Shown here: positions 11,408 through 25,000 of the stretch, in pieces
Numbering within the stretch: position 1 is the first letter of the stretch
How the letters are laid out: each line of letters begins with the position of its first letter
NCBI GenBank assembly: GCA_949358305.1
Contig: OX442316.1
Location: 9,300,001 to 9,364,000 of the forward strand
Source: Strigamia acuminata
Lineage: Eukaryota; Arthropoda; Chilopoda; Geophilomorpha; Linotaeniidae
DNA length: 64,000 nucleotides
Reading direction: 5' to 3'
Notes under the pieces: model-generated
What the model saw: the letters and a program-made list of their open reading frames with translations, nothing else
Told to the model about the DNA's origin: nothing
Database searches by the model: none
Translations under genes and position numbers: made by a program

Positions 11408-12419
11408 ATTTTATTTTTTATTGTTGTTTGATATGTAATTTTTATTTTAATTAAGCATTTACGATAGTCGATTGTGTTGAATTGAATGTTCAATAAGCCA
11501 ATTAACATTGAACAAGCAACATAATAATCTCTAATGTATTGCTGGTGATATTTAATTTAATGTGTGCATATAGAGGTTATTAAATATCATGTTTTAATTG
11601 ACTGAACGAGAAAATTAAACCTGTTAGAACTGAACCTTCGTGAAAAAGAGAGGATCGATTTCAAATCAACTGTTGTTGTTAGATTTGGGTTCTTTTATTG
11701 TAAATTATAATTTCGGTGCAGTTTTTATTTCATATTCTTCATTTGAGAAGCGGTTTTTCTTATTCGAAAAAATCCGAACATTTATATAGAGGTGGAATCG
11801 AGGCAAATTTATCCCTGTGAACGCTTGCAATTTCGCGAGAAGGAAGGAAAAGTGATGGTGCCTTTAAATGGTGCTTCTTTATTGTATAAACGAGGTTGCA
11901 CTCCACGCCTGTTAACTGGGGTTAAGTTATGATGGGAACCCCTGCTGTGGTTTGGCGAGTGGCTCTGACATAAACATTTAAAGTCTCGACTTATTCAAAT
12001 TTCAACTTGGCGAACGATGTTGTAACTTGTGCATTTAACGTTTGCACTTCTTTTGCCACTTGGGTTCGAACAAAAGCATCAAGTTTTGTGCTCGCAAAAT
12101 ACAATCACAGTGTTGATTTTTGCTGTTTTGTGTGTGCAAAATTAATTTTCGTGGTATGAATATTTAATGGTTTACGAATTAACTCATTAGAATAACTTCG
12201 AGTGTGGTGTATATAAATTGAGTTGAGTTTTATTCGAAAGGGATATAAGATATTAATTCGGCGAGATTGCGTTAGTTGGTGACTGCTGCGCTGCATTTTG
12301 TTTATTCACTACTGCTTATTTTAAAACTTGTAAATATTTGCAGCTGCACTCAAATGGACGATATGAAATGTGTTCACAAAATGCGAGCTTTAATTATGAA
12401 CTGCTATTTCTCGTTTCAG
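11408..12419 (+). other. Non-coding stretch between the retrotransposon and the first visible Dscam-A exon
   Basis: AT-rich. I looked for an Ig1-type or signal-peptide exon equivalent to those of Dscam-B and saw none. A hydrophobic run (LHFVYSLLLILKLVNIC, about 12290-12345) is open but has no ATG before it and no donor site that would join it to the Ig2 exon. It ends with a clear acceptor, tctcgtttcag, at 12419. Confidence 0.4.
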
Positions 12420-15400
12420 TGCTGGCCCACATTTACGACGTCCAAGTCTACGATGAATTTGTTATTCGTGGAAACAACACAGGAATTCTCAAATGTCATA
12501 TTCCAAGTTTCTTTGCTGATTACATTCGAGTCACAGGATGGATAAGAGATAATGCTGTTAGAATCGATTCGACTTCTTTAGGTAATTTTTTTCACAAATA
12601 CTTTCAACCTGAATTTCTTTCACAATTGCGGTGAAGTAAAAGATAATGAAAACGGATTAAGTGATAATGGGAAATGTGTGCCATAGTGAACTTTCTAACA
12701 TCGTTTGAGTTAAGGTTAAAACAATCACTGCCTTGTACGACAAGGTGAGAACTATGGTTAAAAAGCCACTACTTACTCGTTGTGGGTTTTCATTAATTTT
12801 GCATCGCTGTGCACTTAGACAGACCAATCAATCACAAATATGTAAAGTGTTAACAAAAAAGCAAGTCATGCATATTGAAAAATTGATGTAGTCTAATTGC
12901 AATGTCTAATCTTTTTTAATATTTAGAATAAAGGGGAAAAGATTAATCTTACAGCGTTGTGTCTGGTATTGTAATTTTTAGAGAAACTATAAATATATTA
13001 CGGAGTACAATTTAATAACATGGCTGAATGGCGTCTTTTTTTAAAAAATAATTTTCAAGCTTGACAAGTCACATCATTCAGTTCATTCAATCCAATCCAT
13101 TCTATTCGTTCGATTCTTTGTGAATTTTGACATTTTGATTTCCAGAAGTTTAATAGTTTGCATTGCCGCTCCAAATTACCGCCAGATAAGTAAGTGGTGG
13201 ATGGGATTGGTGAGTTGGGCTTCGTGTAGGGCAGCTACGAAGAATATTAAAGTTTTACTGCATTGCTATGGGTCAGACAATCTGGATATTATTGAGAAAG
13301 ATTTGAAATATTTTGGGGATTGAGCAAGATTCAGTTAGGTTTGGAAAGATTCGGAAAGATTGAACATTTATTATGAATTTAGAATTTTACAACCATTAGG
13401 GCTATTTTTAAAAAATCTTTTTTAAAGGATTCTTTGAGAGATTTAATTTTTGAAGTATAAAAACCACACTTCGAGTTGCTGCCGAGTTTAGTGTAGCGTA
13501 TGTTATTTTATTAGTAGTGGCTTCAGAAATCTAAGCAGTAAAATGTCAAAATCCATAATGAAGCGAATGAACTGTTAGTGACTTGCCAGTTTTGAATTTA
13601 AATTTGGAGGCAGCTTCGCGGACGAGAACTTTAAGGTGTGAGTAGCTGTCATCCTTTTGGCAGCGTTATTTTTAGTACCTACTATGATACCGACAGGCGA
13701 CTTGCACTTTTACACTGAAAGCGACAGATAAAAATTTCCAATTTGGTAGTTGTAGGGAATGGTTTAATCTTATGAATGATGATGTTGTTGTGATCAATTT
13801 TTATTTGCATTAAGCATAAAAAATTATTACCTTTTACGACAGCATCCTCGTCGTTCATCTGTGGAGTAATATCTTAACAGTATTTGGCCGGGTTATTTAG
13901 ATTGCTAGGCTTTTAGCAAAAGAAAAGAAATTGCGCGTTTTATCGATTTATCAGGTTTATTTTTAGTAAAAAGGAGGCCGGAATTAATTTTTTAAATTGT
14001 TATTAAATTTTTGAATTATTTAGGGGAAAAAGTTAAGGATTAAACTATAAGCAGGCAATTTTATTTCTGTTGGGCCTGAGGTATAAAAAATAAAAATAAA
14101 AATCCATAGCCAATCCTGTTTCGTATGTAATTTGATTCACCCAAAGGGCAATTCAAAAAGACACAAAAACAATTAATGAAGTGTCAAGTGAGCTGTAAAG
14201 GACACTAGAAATGTGTTGAAAGCACCAGAAACAGGATGGGAAAGTCGAAACTGTTTTATCTTATTTAATTAAGATACTTCCTCAACGTTTTTATCGAGAA
14301 TAAGAATTAATTCAATTGTTTCGGTCGTTTTATAGACATGATCACACACTGTTGAGTTTAATATTGAACTGAACATTGTATTTTCGCGTAGAATTTGTAA
14401 TTGCAACTGGGATCTTCTATAACAATTGATTTGAATTGTGAAAGTTAATTTTCTTTTCAATATTTACGGCATGGATTACTGGTGGGTTTTGTAATAACTT
14501 TATACTGATACTGCCATTTACAGCGTACTATTATTCAAGGCTATTGTATGCATGGTTTAGTAAGTGGACCATTTTCCCAGAAATAAATTCTGCTAAATTT
14601 ATTTTTACTATGCCAACACGTTTGGCTCAAATTTTGATATCAAGACAAGCTGGATGCCTTCATTTTCCTGCATGGCTTCTGAAACTGATTTTATAGCTTT
14701 CCCAGTTGAGCTTTGCTGCCGTACATAATACTAAATACATGTCTTGCTGAAGTTAGTTTAAAGTTTACGAACTAAGCTTTTCTAGTTTCTTTTTATATAT
14801 TTATTTCATTTTTTTTTAGTAGAAAATAACGTAATAGACAAGATTCAAAATTAGATAGTCGAAACACGTCTTTTTTCAGTGCATTTCTGAGGAGGAGGGG
14901 GAAAGATAAAAAGAAAAAAAGAATCTTGTATTATGCAAAAATCTTGCGGATTCAATATGCATTAAACATAAAATTTCCTAGAATCGCTGAAAGATATGTG
15001 CGAAGACATTTTTTAATAGCTTAAGTTGTAAATATCAATTAATGATAATTTTCATTGTCTTATCTAATTAAGCCTAATTTGAATCAACCATAAATTAATT
15101 AAATTCCCAAGGTGGTGCCAGGGTTGTTTAGGAGCCCACTTAACGGAAGAGTCGAGTAGATTAGAAGATAAAGTAATGTACTATGAAAAAAAATCAAATG
15201 TGTTTTATTATGCAGAGTTGAAAATAGTTGGCACTGGTTGCTCCAAAGCAAATCGTGTCGCAGAGTTATTTAGAAATAGAATGCGATGATGAACTTTCAA
15301 CTGGTACGCTCGTTGGACTGTTTCTTGACAAAGAAGTTTTTTTATTATATTTTTTTTCTTTCTTTTTCATTTAACTATTAAATGCAGATGGATTGCCGCG

Positions 15401-16034
15401 TGCATTTTAAGTTTAACTGTCTGTTTTATGCGATGGGCTTAAATATTGGAGCGTAAAAGTTGAACGTTTAAAACAGAAGTAGAGAAAAAAGTTTTAGTGT
15501 AATCCTCTGAAAGTGAAGTTATAGTGGTTGCAATATTTCAAAAAATATCCTGGCCATTCTTTAAAAGTAATACACAATTTAACATATACGTTTTCCTTTT
15601 AGCACTTGAAAACTTGTCAACAACCTAAAGTTCATAAATTATTCGGCAGCTTCTGCTTGTGTTTTTCAATTTAAAACTTGTTGGAATACAGAATTGTTAT
15701 CGTCTTAACCCCGAGAGATTGAGAAACTGAAAGAAATATTAGATAACGGCCCTATTACGTTTAAGAGACAAAAAGCTATATGTCGACTGTGGCCTTTGCT
15801 TTAGTACTTTACCTTCATGTTGTTCCTGAAGCAATTTTTTTTTGTTCTTTCTAAAATATCAGTTTGCTGTTTCCTTCGCAGATGGCAAATATTTGATGGT
15901 TCCGAGCAATGGGGATCTCTTCGTTCGCCAAGTGGGCCATCACGATGCAGGGTCCACGTTCCGTTGCCAAACTCACCATCGTTTGAGCAAGGAAACTAGG
16001 CTAAGTACTTCTGCAGGAAGACTTTTTGTTACTG
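12420..16034 (+). CDS. Dscam: Dscam-A Ig2 exons (two half-domain exons)
   Basis: Exon 12420-12581 carries the Ig2 N-terminal half (VQVYDEFVIRGNN, GILKCHIP, VTGWIRDN). Exon 15882-16034 carries the C-terminal half (GKYLMVPSNGDLFVRQ, STFRCQTHHRLS, GRLFVTG). The split within Ig2 is where pancrustacean Dscam1 places its variable exon 4 against constant exon 5. Here only one version of each half is seen, although the intron between them is 3.3 kb. Confidence 0.88.
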
Positions 16035-19000
16035 GTAAGAACATTTTCTTTTATGCTTTTAATTCGGGTCTAAGTTATGCGTTTATACACTGGGGGGTTG
16101 GGAAGGTGGGTGTATATATACTGAGTCATTTGCCTTTTAGTATAATTTTAATTTTGCTTCAACTATCGGAGCAAAATTTGTAATTAATTTACGAGGTTGT
16201 TTGACACATTCGGTTTAACATATTTTAATTAATGATAAAAAAAATGGGTATTGGTGAAACAAAATCACTCGCGTGTCTGAGGCAATTAGAGTTGACAGTT
16301 GACAATAAAATCTCTCTAGGAAAAATTTTTCTCATAATTGACAAACGTTGAAAGGAGGCTTTTCTTAAGTTTGAACACGATCGACAATGCATTCAAACGG
16401 CAGTTGTGAATTAAAATGAGGGGGAAAAGCCCCTTAGCACTTTCTCAGGTTTTCAGTGGGTGGGTGCCCAAATGTTTTATTGTCATTGTCAGTTTTTATT
16501 GTATCAGTATTATCCAGTTAAATTTTTAAAGGGTTTTATTTCATTTCTAGTTTATTCGGAGATGTAGGGTTCTGAGCGCGAGAAGCGTGGAATATTTATT
16601 TAGTAGTGCACCTAGAATTCCCACAATTGGAAGACGGTACAGCCTCACAAAGCAGGCATAAATTTATGTCTTTAGGTTTGCTGAAGCTTCATGTGACTAC
16701 TTACCATGAAACAAGGTCGTAAGGGCAAAAGTGTGCTGGCAGCTTTATTCTTGTAAATTGAAGAGGCGATTGGTAAAAGAAAACTAATACAATGCTAGTA
16801 AAACGCGGGCGCTGACCATCGTCCACGCGTCGCTCAAAACGGAAGTGGGGCCTCAGGCCTTTACATAATGGTCCCCAATTCGGACGTGCGCTCTCTTGTG
16901 ATGGTCGCAGTAACAGTGACCCATTACATTTAGAGTGGATCACAGGGGATACAAAATACGAACAACATTTATCGACTGACGTGCTGTCAGCTTATTTCTC
17001 TTGAAATGAACCTGTGGCATGACGCTAATAACTGTAGGTCAATGGTAACTACTTAATAATTGCAATGGTAATTACTACTAATCATCTCCGTCTGGTTTAA
17101 ACAAAATATTTAACCAGCAAACGATTAATTGAATTTTAGTCCGGTACACTTCGGCAGGAAATGACAATAGAAATCTATTATAATTTCACTGGTACTTAAT
17201 CATTGTTTTAGCACTTGGTTAATATTGGTTTGGTCGTTAGCAACGATTGGCTGCAAAGTCATCTTCTTTTTTATCGATTAGGAAGTAAACTGCTTGAAAT
17301 AAAATGTAAAGTAAATGAAGAAATTGTCAGTTGCGACTTTTTATCGTCACCACAAGTGTGTTTTTCCATCGATTGCTTGGTTTTATACTTTAGAGTACTC
17401 TTATCGTGGACGGGGTGGTCATTGCCAAGCTTAATTGTGAGTGGCCAGTAACACTTGTGCCCTAGTTATTTCCTGGGTCTGTGAAGAAACGCTTTCTACC
17501 CAACACCTCTCTCTCTCTCTCTCGATATTTTCTTGCAATAACTTGATGCAGTAAACGGTCAAATAAAAAAATATATATATACGGTACGAGTTTTTTCTTT
17601 CTTGGAAAGTATGGAGCAATTTTTATTAGGTTGAAGTGAACTTGAACGACATTATTATGCAGTTGTGCGAAGTATAAAGGTGAGAATGTGTCCCCGCTAT
17701 GGATATTGCCAGCTCAAGTTTATTGAAAGTAACGGACATATATATTAAGCTTGATTGAGAAGGGACTCGGTTTAATGATTGATTTTTATTAAAGATGTAT
17801 GGTAACTTAAAGAATTTTATATTTTATGTGTGCAAGTTTATGGTCAGTGTCTAGAAGGTTTGAATAGAATTTTATCAATTTTCACGATCGAATAGCGTTT
17901 TTTCTGCTGTTTATTATGCAAAGCGACCGCAGAAATGATTTACTACTGCCAGAATGTCTTCCGAGCTATAAAATATTAATTTATGCTTTCATAAGGGGCA
18001 TATTAAATATTTCTTACATCCTCAAATTTGCTTTGAACATTTTATGTCGGTTTGATTCGAAGATTTTGGTTTGGGGGCCTACGTTTTGCTCTTGTGAGTG
18101 GCTTAAAGTTATGAAATTCTCATTCACACACAAGGAAATTAATGTGTTGACCTTCCACGATATCTGTGTGAATCTGCAGGCAATTTTGCTGCCATGTAAG
18201 TTTAAAGTAAACATTAATTAGACGCTAGTTAATTCGAATTAAGTTTACTTGATATTAAGTTGACTTCAATGGCTTTTAATGTAAAATTTATGTTGAGGTT
18301 GTTCAACAGCAAAAGTACATGCACATTTGATTTTATATTTTAGAGTAATAATATAGAATATAATGGAGTCATAATTTGCAAATTGTTTTAATAAAAATCG
18401 CTAAGTTATTAAAATGGCAATCTATTAACAAGTAAAATTTGGGTTTGGAATATTTTATTTTATGCACGGTTTTATTATTATTATTATTTATTTGAGGTAT
18501 CGTGTAATTTTGAAAGTTAAAAACGGTTTATCGAAACCAAATTTCCAATACGATCGTAAGTTTTTATGGAGTTGCTACAAAAAAACAAATTTCTTTATTC
18601 GTTACGCTAGAAAAAGTTTGGATCTCTCTCTCTCTATATATATATTTTTTACTTCTATATAACCAGATCCCCAAGGAAATGTTCCGCCCCGCATTTTGGA
18701 CCCACTCGCCACGCTTCAAGTGAAGGCAGGAGAAAACGTCGTTCTGCCTTGCCCGGCTCAAGGCTATCCACAACCTACATTAATGTAAGTAATTGCCCTC
18801 TGTTTTTGTTAATTTATCGATAGAGAAATTTCCATCTAAATCCAAAAGAAAACGTCCATTTAAATGACTGTTAATCGATAATGAATTGACGTATGCTTTA
18901 TCTCTGCCACATAATCAAATTCTTACCATCAAATAGTTGGAAACATTTTTTTTAATGGAAATTGGAACACTCCAGGGTCAATTTTGATTCAGTGTGGTTA

Positions 19001-22000
19001 TTCCAGTGGTTGGTTTTTAAAATTGGTTTTTAATGAGATTATTTATGGTTTGGAAGGAATTTTTTTTCTTCTAAAATGTATATCATTTATTTTATTCACA
19101 CACGCAGTAAATTGCTTTCATGTCATTTGTTGTAAAATTGATAGAAAACCTTAAGTTATCCGTTTTGCACATGAAATGTTCGAGGGCTAATGACTCAAGC
19201 CAGGTTCTATGCATTTGTGGCAGCCAATTAGCAGTAAAAGTATAGTAGTGGTAAAAATAAAATTAAAAAAGGGGTGGGGGTTGGAGTCAACTGAAAAGAC
19301 TGACGATCGATTAATTCCATCACATTTTTTTCACGCCATTAAAATTGAATTTGTTGTAAGTGGATTTTTTTTTAAATTTAAAATTTTGATGAAAAATTTA
19401 GGCAATTAAATTTTAATTTTTGAATGAAATAGAATTTAAGACTATAAAAATATTATATATAACGGTATTTCTCAAGTTCTGAGATAAATCGATATTTTAT
19501 GTCACAACAACATAAAATTGTAACTAGTGCGGAGGCTACGCAGTGACAGTTGCTGCCAATCAGATGTCATCCATATGTTAAAGAGGGCTTGCATGCTCAA
19601 ATAAATCATTGGATTTTTAATGCAAATTATTCTGCATTTGCCTGAATGCTTGTGATAGCCTTTATACTAAAAGCTTAACCTTTTGGTTTAACGATTTAAA
19701 TGAAAAATGTTTCCAATTAGATTATGACATTAAACGATTCAAACTAAATTGCCACAAATTTGATCACATTCTTCATAATGGTTCTCAATAAAGTTCTTTG
19801 CGAGTTGCGACATATATAATGTTGGTAAATACACTTAATAGTCAACATTTTTTTTTATTAATATAATAAGGATTTATTAATATTTCGATGTTGTCTTGAT
19901 TATTTGCTCTGACATAAAATCAATAAGGTTTCTAGGGGAAAGAAAACTCTCTAAGTCTTTTTACCAAATGATGTCTCTTATTTTGCTGTTGAAAATGAAA
20001 GAGAATTGACTTAGAAAGCTGGTGTTCCACTTTTTCCAGAGTAAAGCTAGAAGTAAAGCTAGAAGTAAACGCACTGACGTCGTCTCAGTTGTGCAATAAA
20101 AAACGAAAAATAAAATACAAAAAAAAAATTCTTGCGTAAGGAATGCATTTTTATATATTAAGTTAAAGTAGAACATCACTTTTTGTTTTTGCTTAAATTG
20201 AAAGCGAAATTATATCCCATGCAAACAAGTAGAAGCACGACTCTGCTATTCATTGATTCCACCGGCGTTGAAGCTTAGAAAATGGGATTTTTAATTCTTT
20301 ATTTGGCGCACATGATGAGTTGAATGTGTTTGCTTTCCGACAGCGCATGAGCGAGTCGAGCATCTCTCTTAATTTGTATTGTAGAAGATGTACAAAGAAT
20401 AGCTGTTGCCACAGACTTGTGAAATTTAGCAAGTGTTTTCTCTTGCTTGTACCATGACACAATGAATAGTTAAAATTAACCATTATATAATTTAATTTGG
20501 GATATTTACATTTATTTAGTTTGTATGGAAAAAAGAAATCTTATAATTTTAATTTTCTGAATTTAGGAAATATGTCTGTTTATAATCGATTGGTGCAGCT
20601 GTGTGTTGTAGTGTGCAAACTGTTTTTATTTGCCTACAACGTATACGATAGCTGGTCAAGATGAAGGCAACAAAGGAATTTTTTTTTAGCAAAACCGCTG
20701 TCGACAAAGTAACCACAGATATAAATGTCAAGTCCAATCTCGACTGAACATGTGCAGGGCAGAATGCATTTTTTATACCACTGAAAGGGTTTCAATAATT
20801 TCCCTGGAAAGCCTTCAGTGATGCAATTTGCTTTCAACATATTTTTGGACAAATTTCGTGGAAGGGATTGCAGTATTTGAGAAATTACCGGTAATTAAAT
20901 TTGAGTTACTAAATTAATTAAAACTAAAAAGTTGAGAATATTTGATTGGCAAGAGAGGCTATTGTTCGTTTATCGACATGAAACTGAATTGGCGCCCATC
21001 AATAAAGGCTGAAAGAGCAAGCTCGCAGACCAGCAAACGGGAGATTTGTGGTTCGATTTCTTCTGGATCCGGACTGCGTAGTTTTTCAGCCGTATTGTGA
21101 ATTGACGGCGGTTTAATCCGTTTTTGGCCGATAACAGAACAATGCACTTTCTTGGACAATCAATTATTTCAAGTTCTTTTCCTAAATTTACTCGCAATAC
21201 AGTTTAAATCTCATGCTATTTGTTTGTTGTCTCCTGCTGGTCCTTGTGTCCACGCTGAAAATAATTGGTAACGAGGGAGGAGAATGAACCGAATAAACAA
21301 TTAGAACGTTGTGCAGCATCGTATTGGGAATATAAGAAGTCTATATTGTTCCTTGGCAACCGGGAACAACGCACGCGCTGGGAATCGCCAGCGAAGTCAC
21401 GTTCTACCGAAAGTTTGTACTCTGAATGTGTACAATTTTTCTATTTTAGCATGAAATATAAGGTGTTTGTGTGGTGCATGAAGAAATCCTTTTCAAATTT
21501 GTTTGATTTGGGGATTCTTTAGTAACGCGTCTGCCCAATTTTGTGTTTGTGCGTTAGATTGGGATTTTTTTTTTTTTTTTTTTGGTTCAACATAATGAAC
21601 TAATGTTTCTTAAACCTTCCTAACATTATTTATGATAAGCCTAAGCATATAGTTACCGGAAAAGCGAAAATGGTGCAGATTATACATAAGAATGCATTCT
21701 GGTTGTTTATTTATTATCTTTATCGATTTATTTATTAATTTATTTATTTCGAATGCGCTTACCCTTTAGTGTTACATTATTATTGACGAGTATAAATTCA
21801 CAATTCACTTAGCAAATCTTTGCAAAGGTGCATTCGAGTATGCGTCGGATGGAATTGAAATTCTGGCATAAGCTGTAATAAGATGTAGACCGCACAAAAA
21901 AAATCAGGTTTTGTAGACGGCAAAAAGGGATTAAAGACCGAATTTCATGTTTAAGCTTGATAAATGATGATTAAAATGGGAGTTTTAAAAAAGTTTATAA

Positions 22001-25000
22001 AATATTGATGTTAAGAAAGCTTAAAAATGTTGAAAAGAAATGTCTTGTGGGCAAGTCGAGGCAGCTGTGATGAGGTTGCTTGATTCTCAAGCCCAAAAGA
22101 TGCAATCGTATTTACGAGCAGTCGTGCGAAAGAACGAACCTCCGGGGCCAGGCCTTAGTCGGATTGCTTGCAAAGAGACGGACGGAATTAAGGGAATTTT
22201 TTAACGTTCAACTGCTTTTGTAACGTAAACAGGGTCAAGAGACTCAGTTTGTGGAAATCGAGGGAGAAAGTCAGCGAAGACTCTTAGTTTTATTTCCTTG
22301 GAAGGATGCCCATTTTTCACTAGTGTAGTATGTCAACAGTATGAAAAATAATTTGCAGAAAATGAACCAATTTAATTTTACGAAAGAAATGCTAATTGTA
22401 CTGTTAAGGGAGGATCTGCTAAAACTCATTACTGGTGATTGTGTTAAGAGGAATTTAATTAAAACTCTTCGTTGTAATTTCTTTTATATTTATAAAAAAA
22501 AGTTGGTACGACTTAATTCAGTTTAAATTAAAATAACTGAAGAAATAACAAATATCGTCGTAAATTCTCTGCCACAAATTGAGACGGTTGACGGAATGTT
22601 AATTTTATGTAAACATCTGTACGGAATCGATGGATAATATGTATTTACATTTATTGTAGAAACATATGCCAAGGTTTGTTTAAGGTCATGCTAGAAGAAA
22701 TCACTCGATTTGATTCGTGGAAAAGTAGATTTTTGAAAGGAAAATACGTCAAACCACAGTTGAGCTAGGGAATAAGGCGAACAAATCAAGTCTCTAGTCC
22801 GAGTCAAGGAACGAGAAGTGCCTTTTGTGGCTAGAGGTTTGAATAGTGTCACGTCTGAAGGACATAACCTGAATGCCGTGGCTAGTCTTAGCACGTATGC
22901 AGTTTGTGGAGAGTGGTAACCACAAATCTCAAATTGATACATCTTCAGAGGTCAATACCTTATAGTAAGACTTGTTTATCAAATACATCCAATCGTAAGA
23001 TCTTGTATATTCAATTCACGCACTTTCATATTTTTATCTAGCAATTGATAATGTTTCTTTAAAAAAAATGAAGATTTGGTTGTCTGGCAGTGTAAGCAAA
23101 ATATTTTCTCCATTTGTAATTTGGCCCAAGGATCAAGTTCTGTTCGCAGTATTAAGTTAAAGGAGATGGAACACATAAATACTAGGTTTAGGTGGACTGA
23201 TTTATAAACAAAACGTAACACGCAGTGAGATTTGAAAAGTACTATAACAAATTCTGTACTGTTTCATTTAGTGTAGTTACCAAATCAAAATCTCTTGTAA
23301 ATTAATTATAAATAATCAGCTTAATCACCACGATTTATTGACCAACCCATAGCAACTCATTTAACCGCGTTTAATTTAATTTTAGTAACTTAACTTGACG
23401 TGTAGTGGAGAAATTTTATCCTCAAAGTAGGAAAATCATTGACCAGTTTTGAATGAATTTGAATAGGATGTAAACAGCCTATTATTGTGTCCAAATGGCC
23501 GGAAGTGGTTACATCTCTGGGCAAATCTGCTTAGCACTAGTTTTATGGAAGCATCTCATGCTCGTTCATGCTCTTTTATCGTTAGCTTCGTGCTAATCCC
23601 CAACACGCTTAAATGTGGTGGGTTTAGTTTGTTTTGTTGTAATTTTTAAAATATATACACCATGGTATTTAAACAAATTTGTGGTTGCTGAATAAGTCTT
23701 TGCATAAGTCGTAAATTACAACCCATTTGCATCACATTGTTTAATAGCCATGCAAAGTGCGTTGACTTTGCTATCCGGCACAGTATCAAACTCTCTTGTG
23801 TTGTTGTCAACTGACGAAAAAAAGTACTCATAATATCTCTCCACTTGATCTCCTAACCGTGGTTATGTATACAAACTCGAAGCAATTTCCACCAAGTTTT
23901 TTCCGCATTGTCAGCTGAATTTTAAGCCTTTTTTCTGTACTCGCTCTCCCCCGAGGTGCTACCTTAAGACATGGCAGATTGATTGTGGGCATGAAATGAC
24001 TTTGTGTAGAGCTGTTTGTACCTCACGTTTGCTACATAAAACTGAAAAAATGTGTGTAACGTTTTGTTCTCAGTTGGTACATCAAAGACGTGACGGGTCA
24101 CTTGATCCCAGTGCCCTCCAGTGGCCGCCATTCATTCCATCGAGAAGTGTTGGCCATCAGGGATGCTCAGGCTGCTGACTCAGCCATGTACGTGTGTGTC
24201 GCTTCCAACATTATCGGCGCAGCCAAAGCAGAGACAGCACTTACTGTCATAGGTGAGGCATTGTTCGTAAATTTCAATTATTGCTATGTGAAGTGGAAGA
24301 GAAAAATTACATGCTTAGTATCGATATTGCCAGATGCAGTGGGACATGAAAAAGTTGCTACTATCAAAGGCCTTTATGCTCTGATATTGGGCAATTTCTG
24401 GAAAAGGGAGGAATGGATCTGCTTTTTGTTTATGGCTTGATTTGCAGCGCCATAAAAGAGAATGTTTTTGTTTGTTTTCTTTTAACTATAAAATGATTTT
24501 GATGCCTTTTCTCCCACTTGATTTTTTTGTTTGTGTTTGCTTTGTCTGTCATTTCCATATCTGAAAAAGTGTTGCTTGTTCTCACTCGATGAACTGTTGA
24601 CGTTAAAGTAAATTGCTTCGCATGAATTTAAAAGAAGCCAATTTGGAAGAGCACATCTAAATTGCAGAAAACAAATCCCGTTGGGAAATTTGAAAAAACC
24701 AAATTGCACAAACAAACCGTGCAAACACACACTTATTACCTTTTAAACATACAGATTAATGCAGTGCGGCACTGTAGGTCAGTTCAAAGAGTCATTTCTG
24801 TTAATGCTATGAGTGTTGGGACCGTGCGTCGAGCATCAGAAACACAGATATAAATAAAACTTAACCTGCACCGAGGTTTATTCAGATTACTTTTTTCTTT
24901 CTTTTTTTCCATCTATTTTTATTTCTTTTTTTAACTTTGCATTTTAGAGTATTCATTTAAGGTTTTATGAGATTTTTCGTTTAGCCGACAGTCATCTTTG

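Noticed and set aside
12276-12545. Hydrophobic open frame (SLLLILKLVNIC) as a possible signal peptide for Dscam-A
   Set aside because: It has no ATG, and no donor site joins it to the Ig2 exon in phase. The overlapping Ig2 exon uses another frame.
22691-22942. 83-codon minus-strand frame in a Dscam-A intron
   Set aside because: No domain, splice partner or start context; sits alone in an intron.
12582-24073. Hypervariable Ig2/Ig3 exon arrays as in insect Dscam1
   Set aside because: No additional Ig half-exons with Cys and Trp motifs were visible in the large introns.
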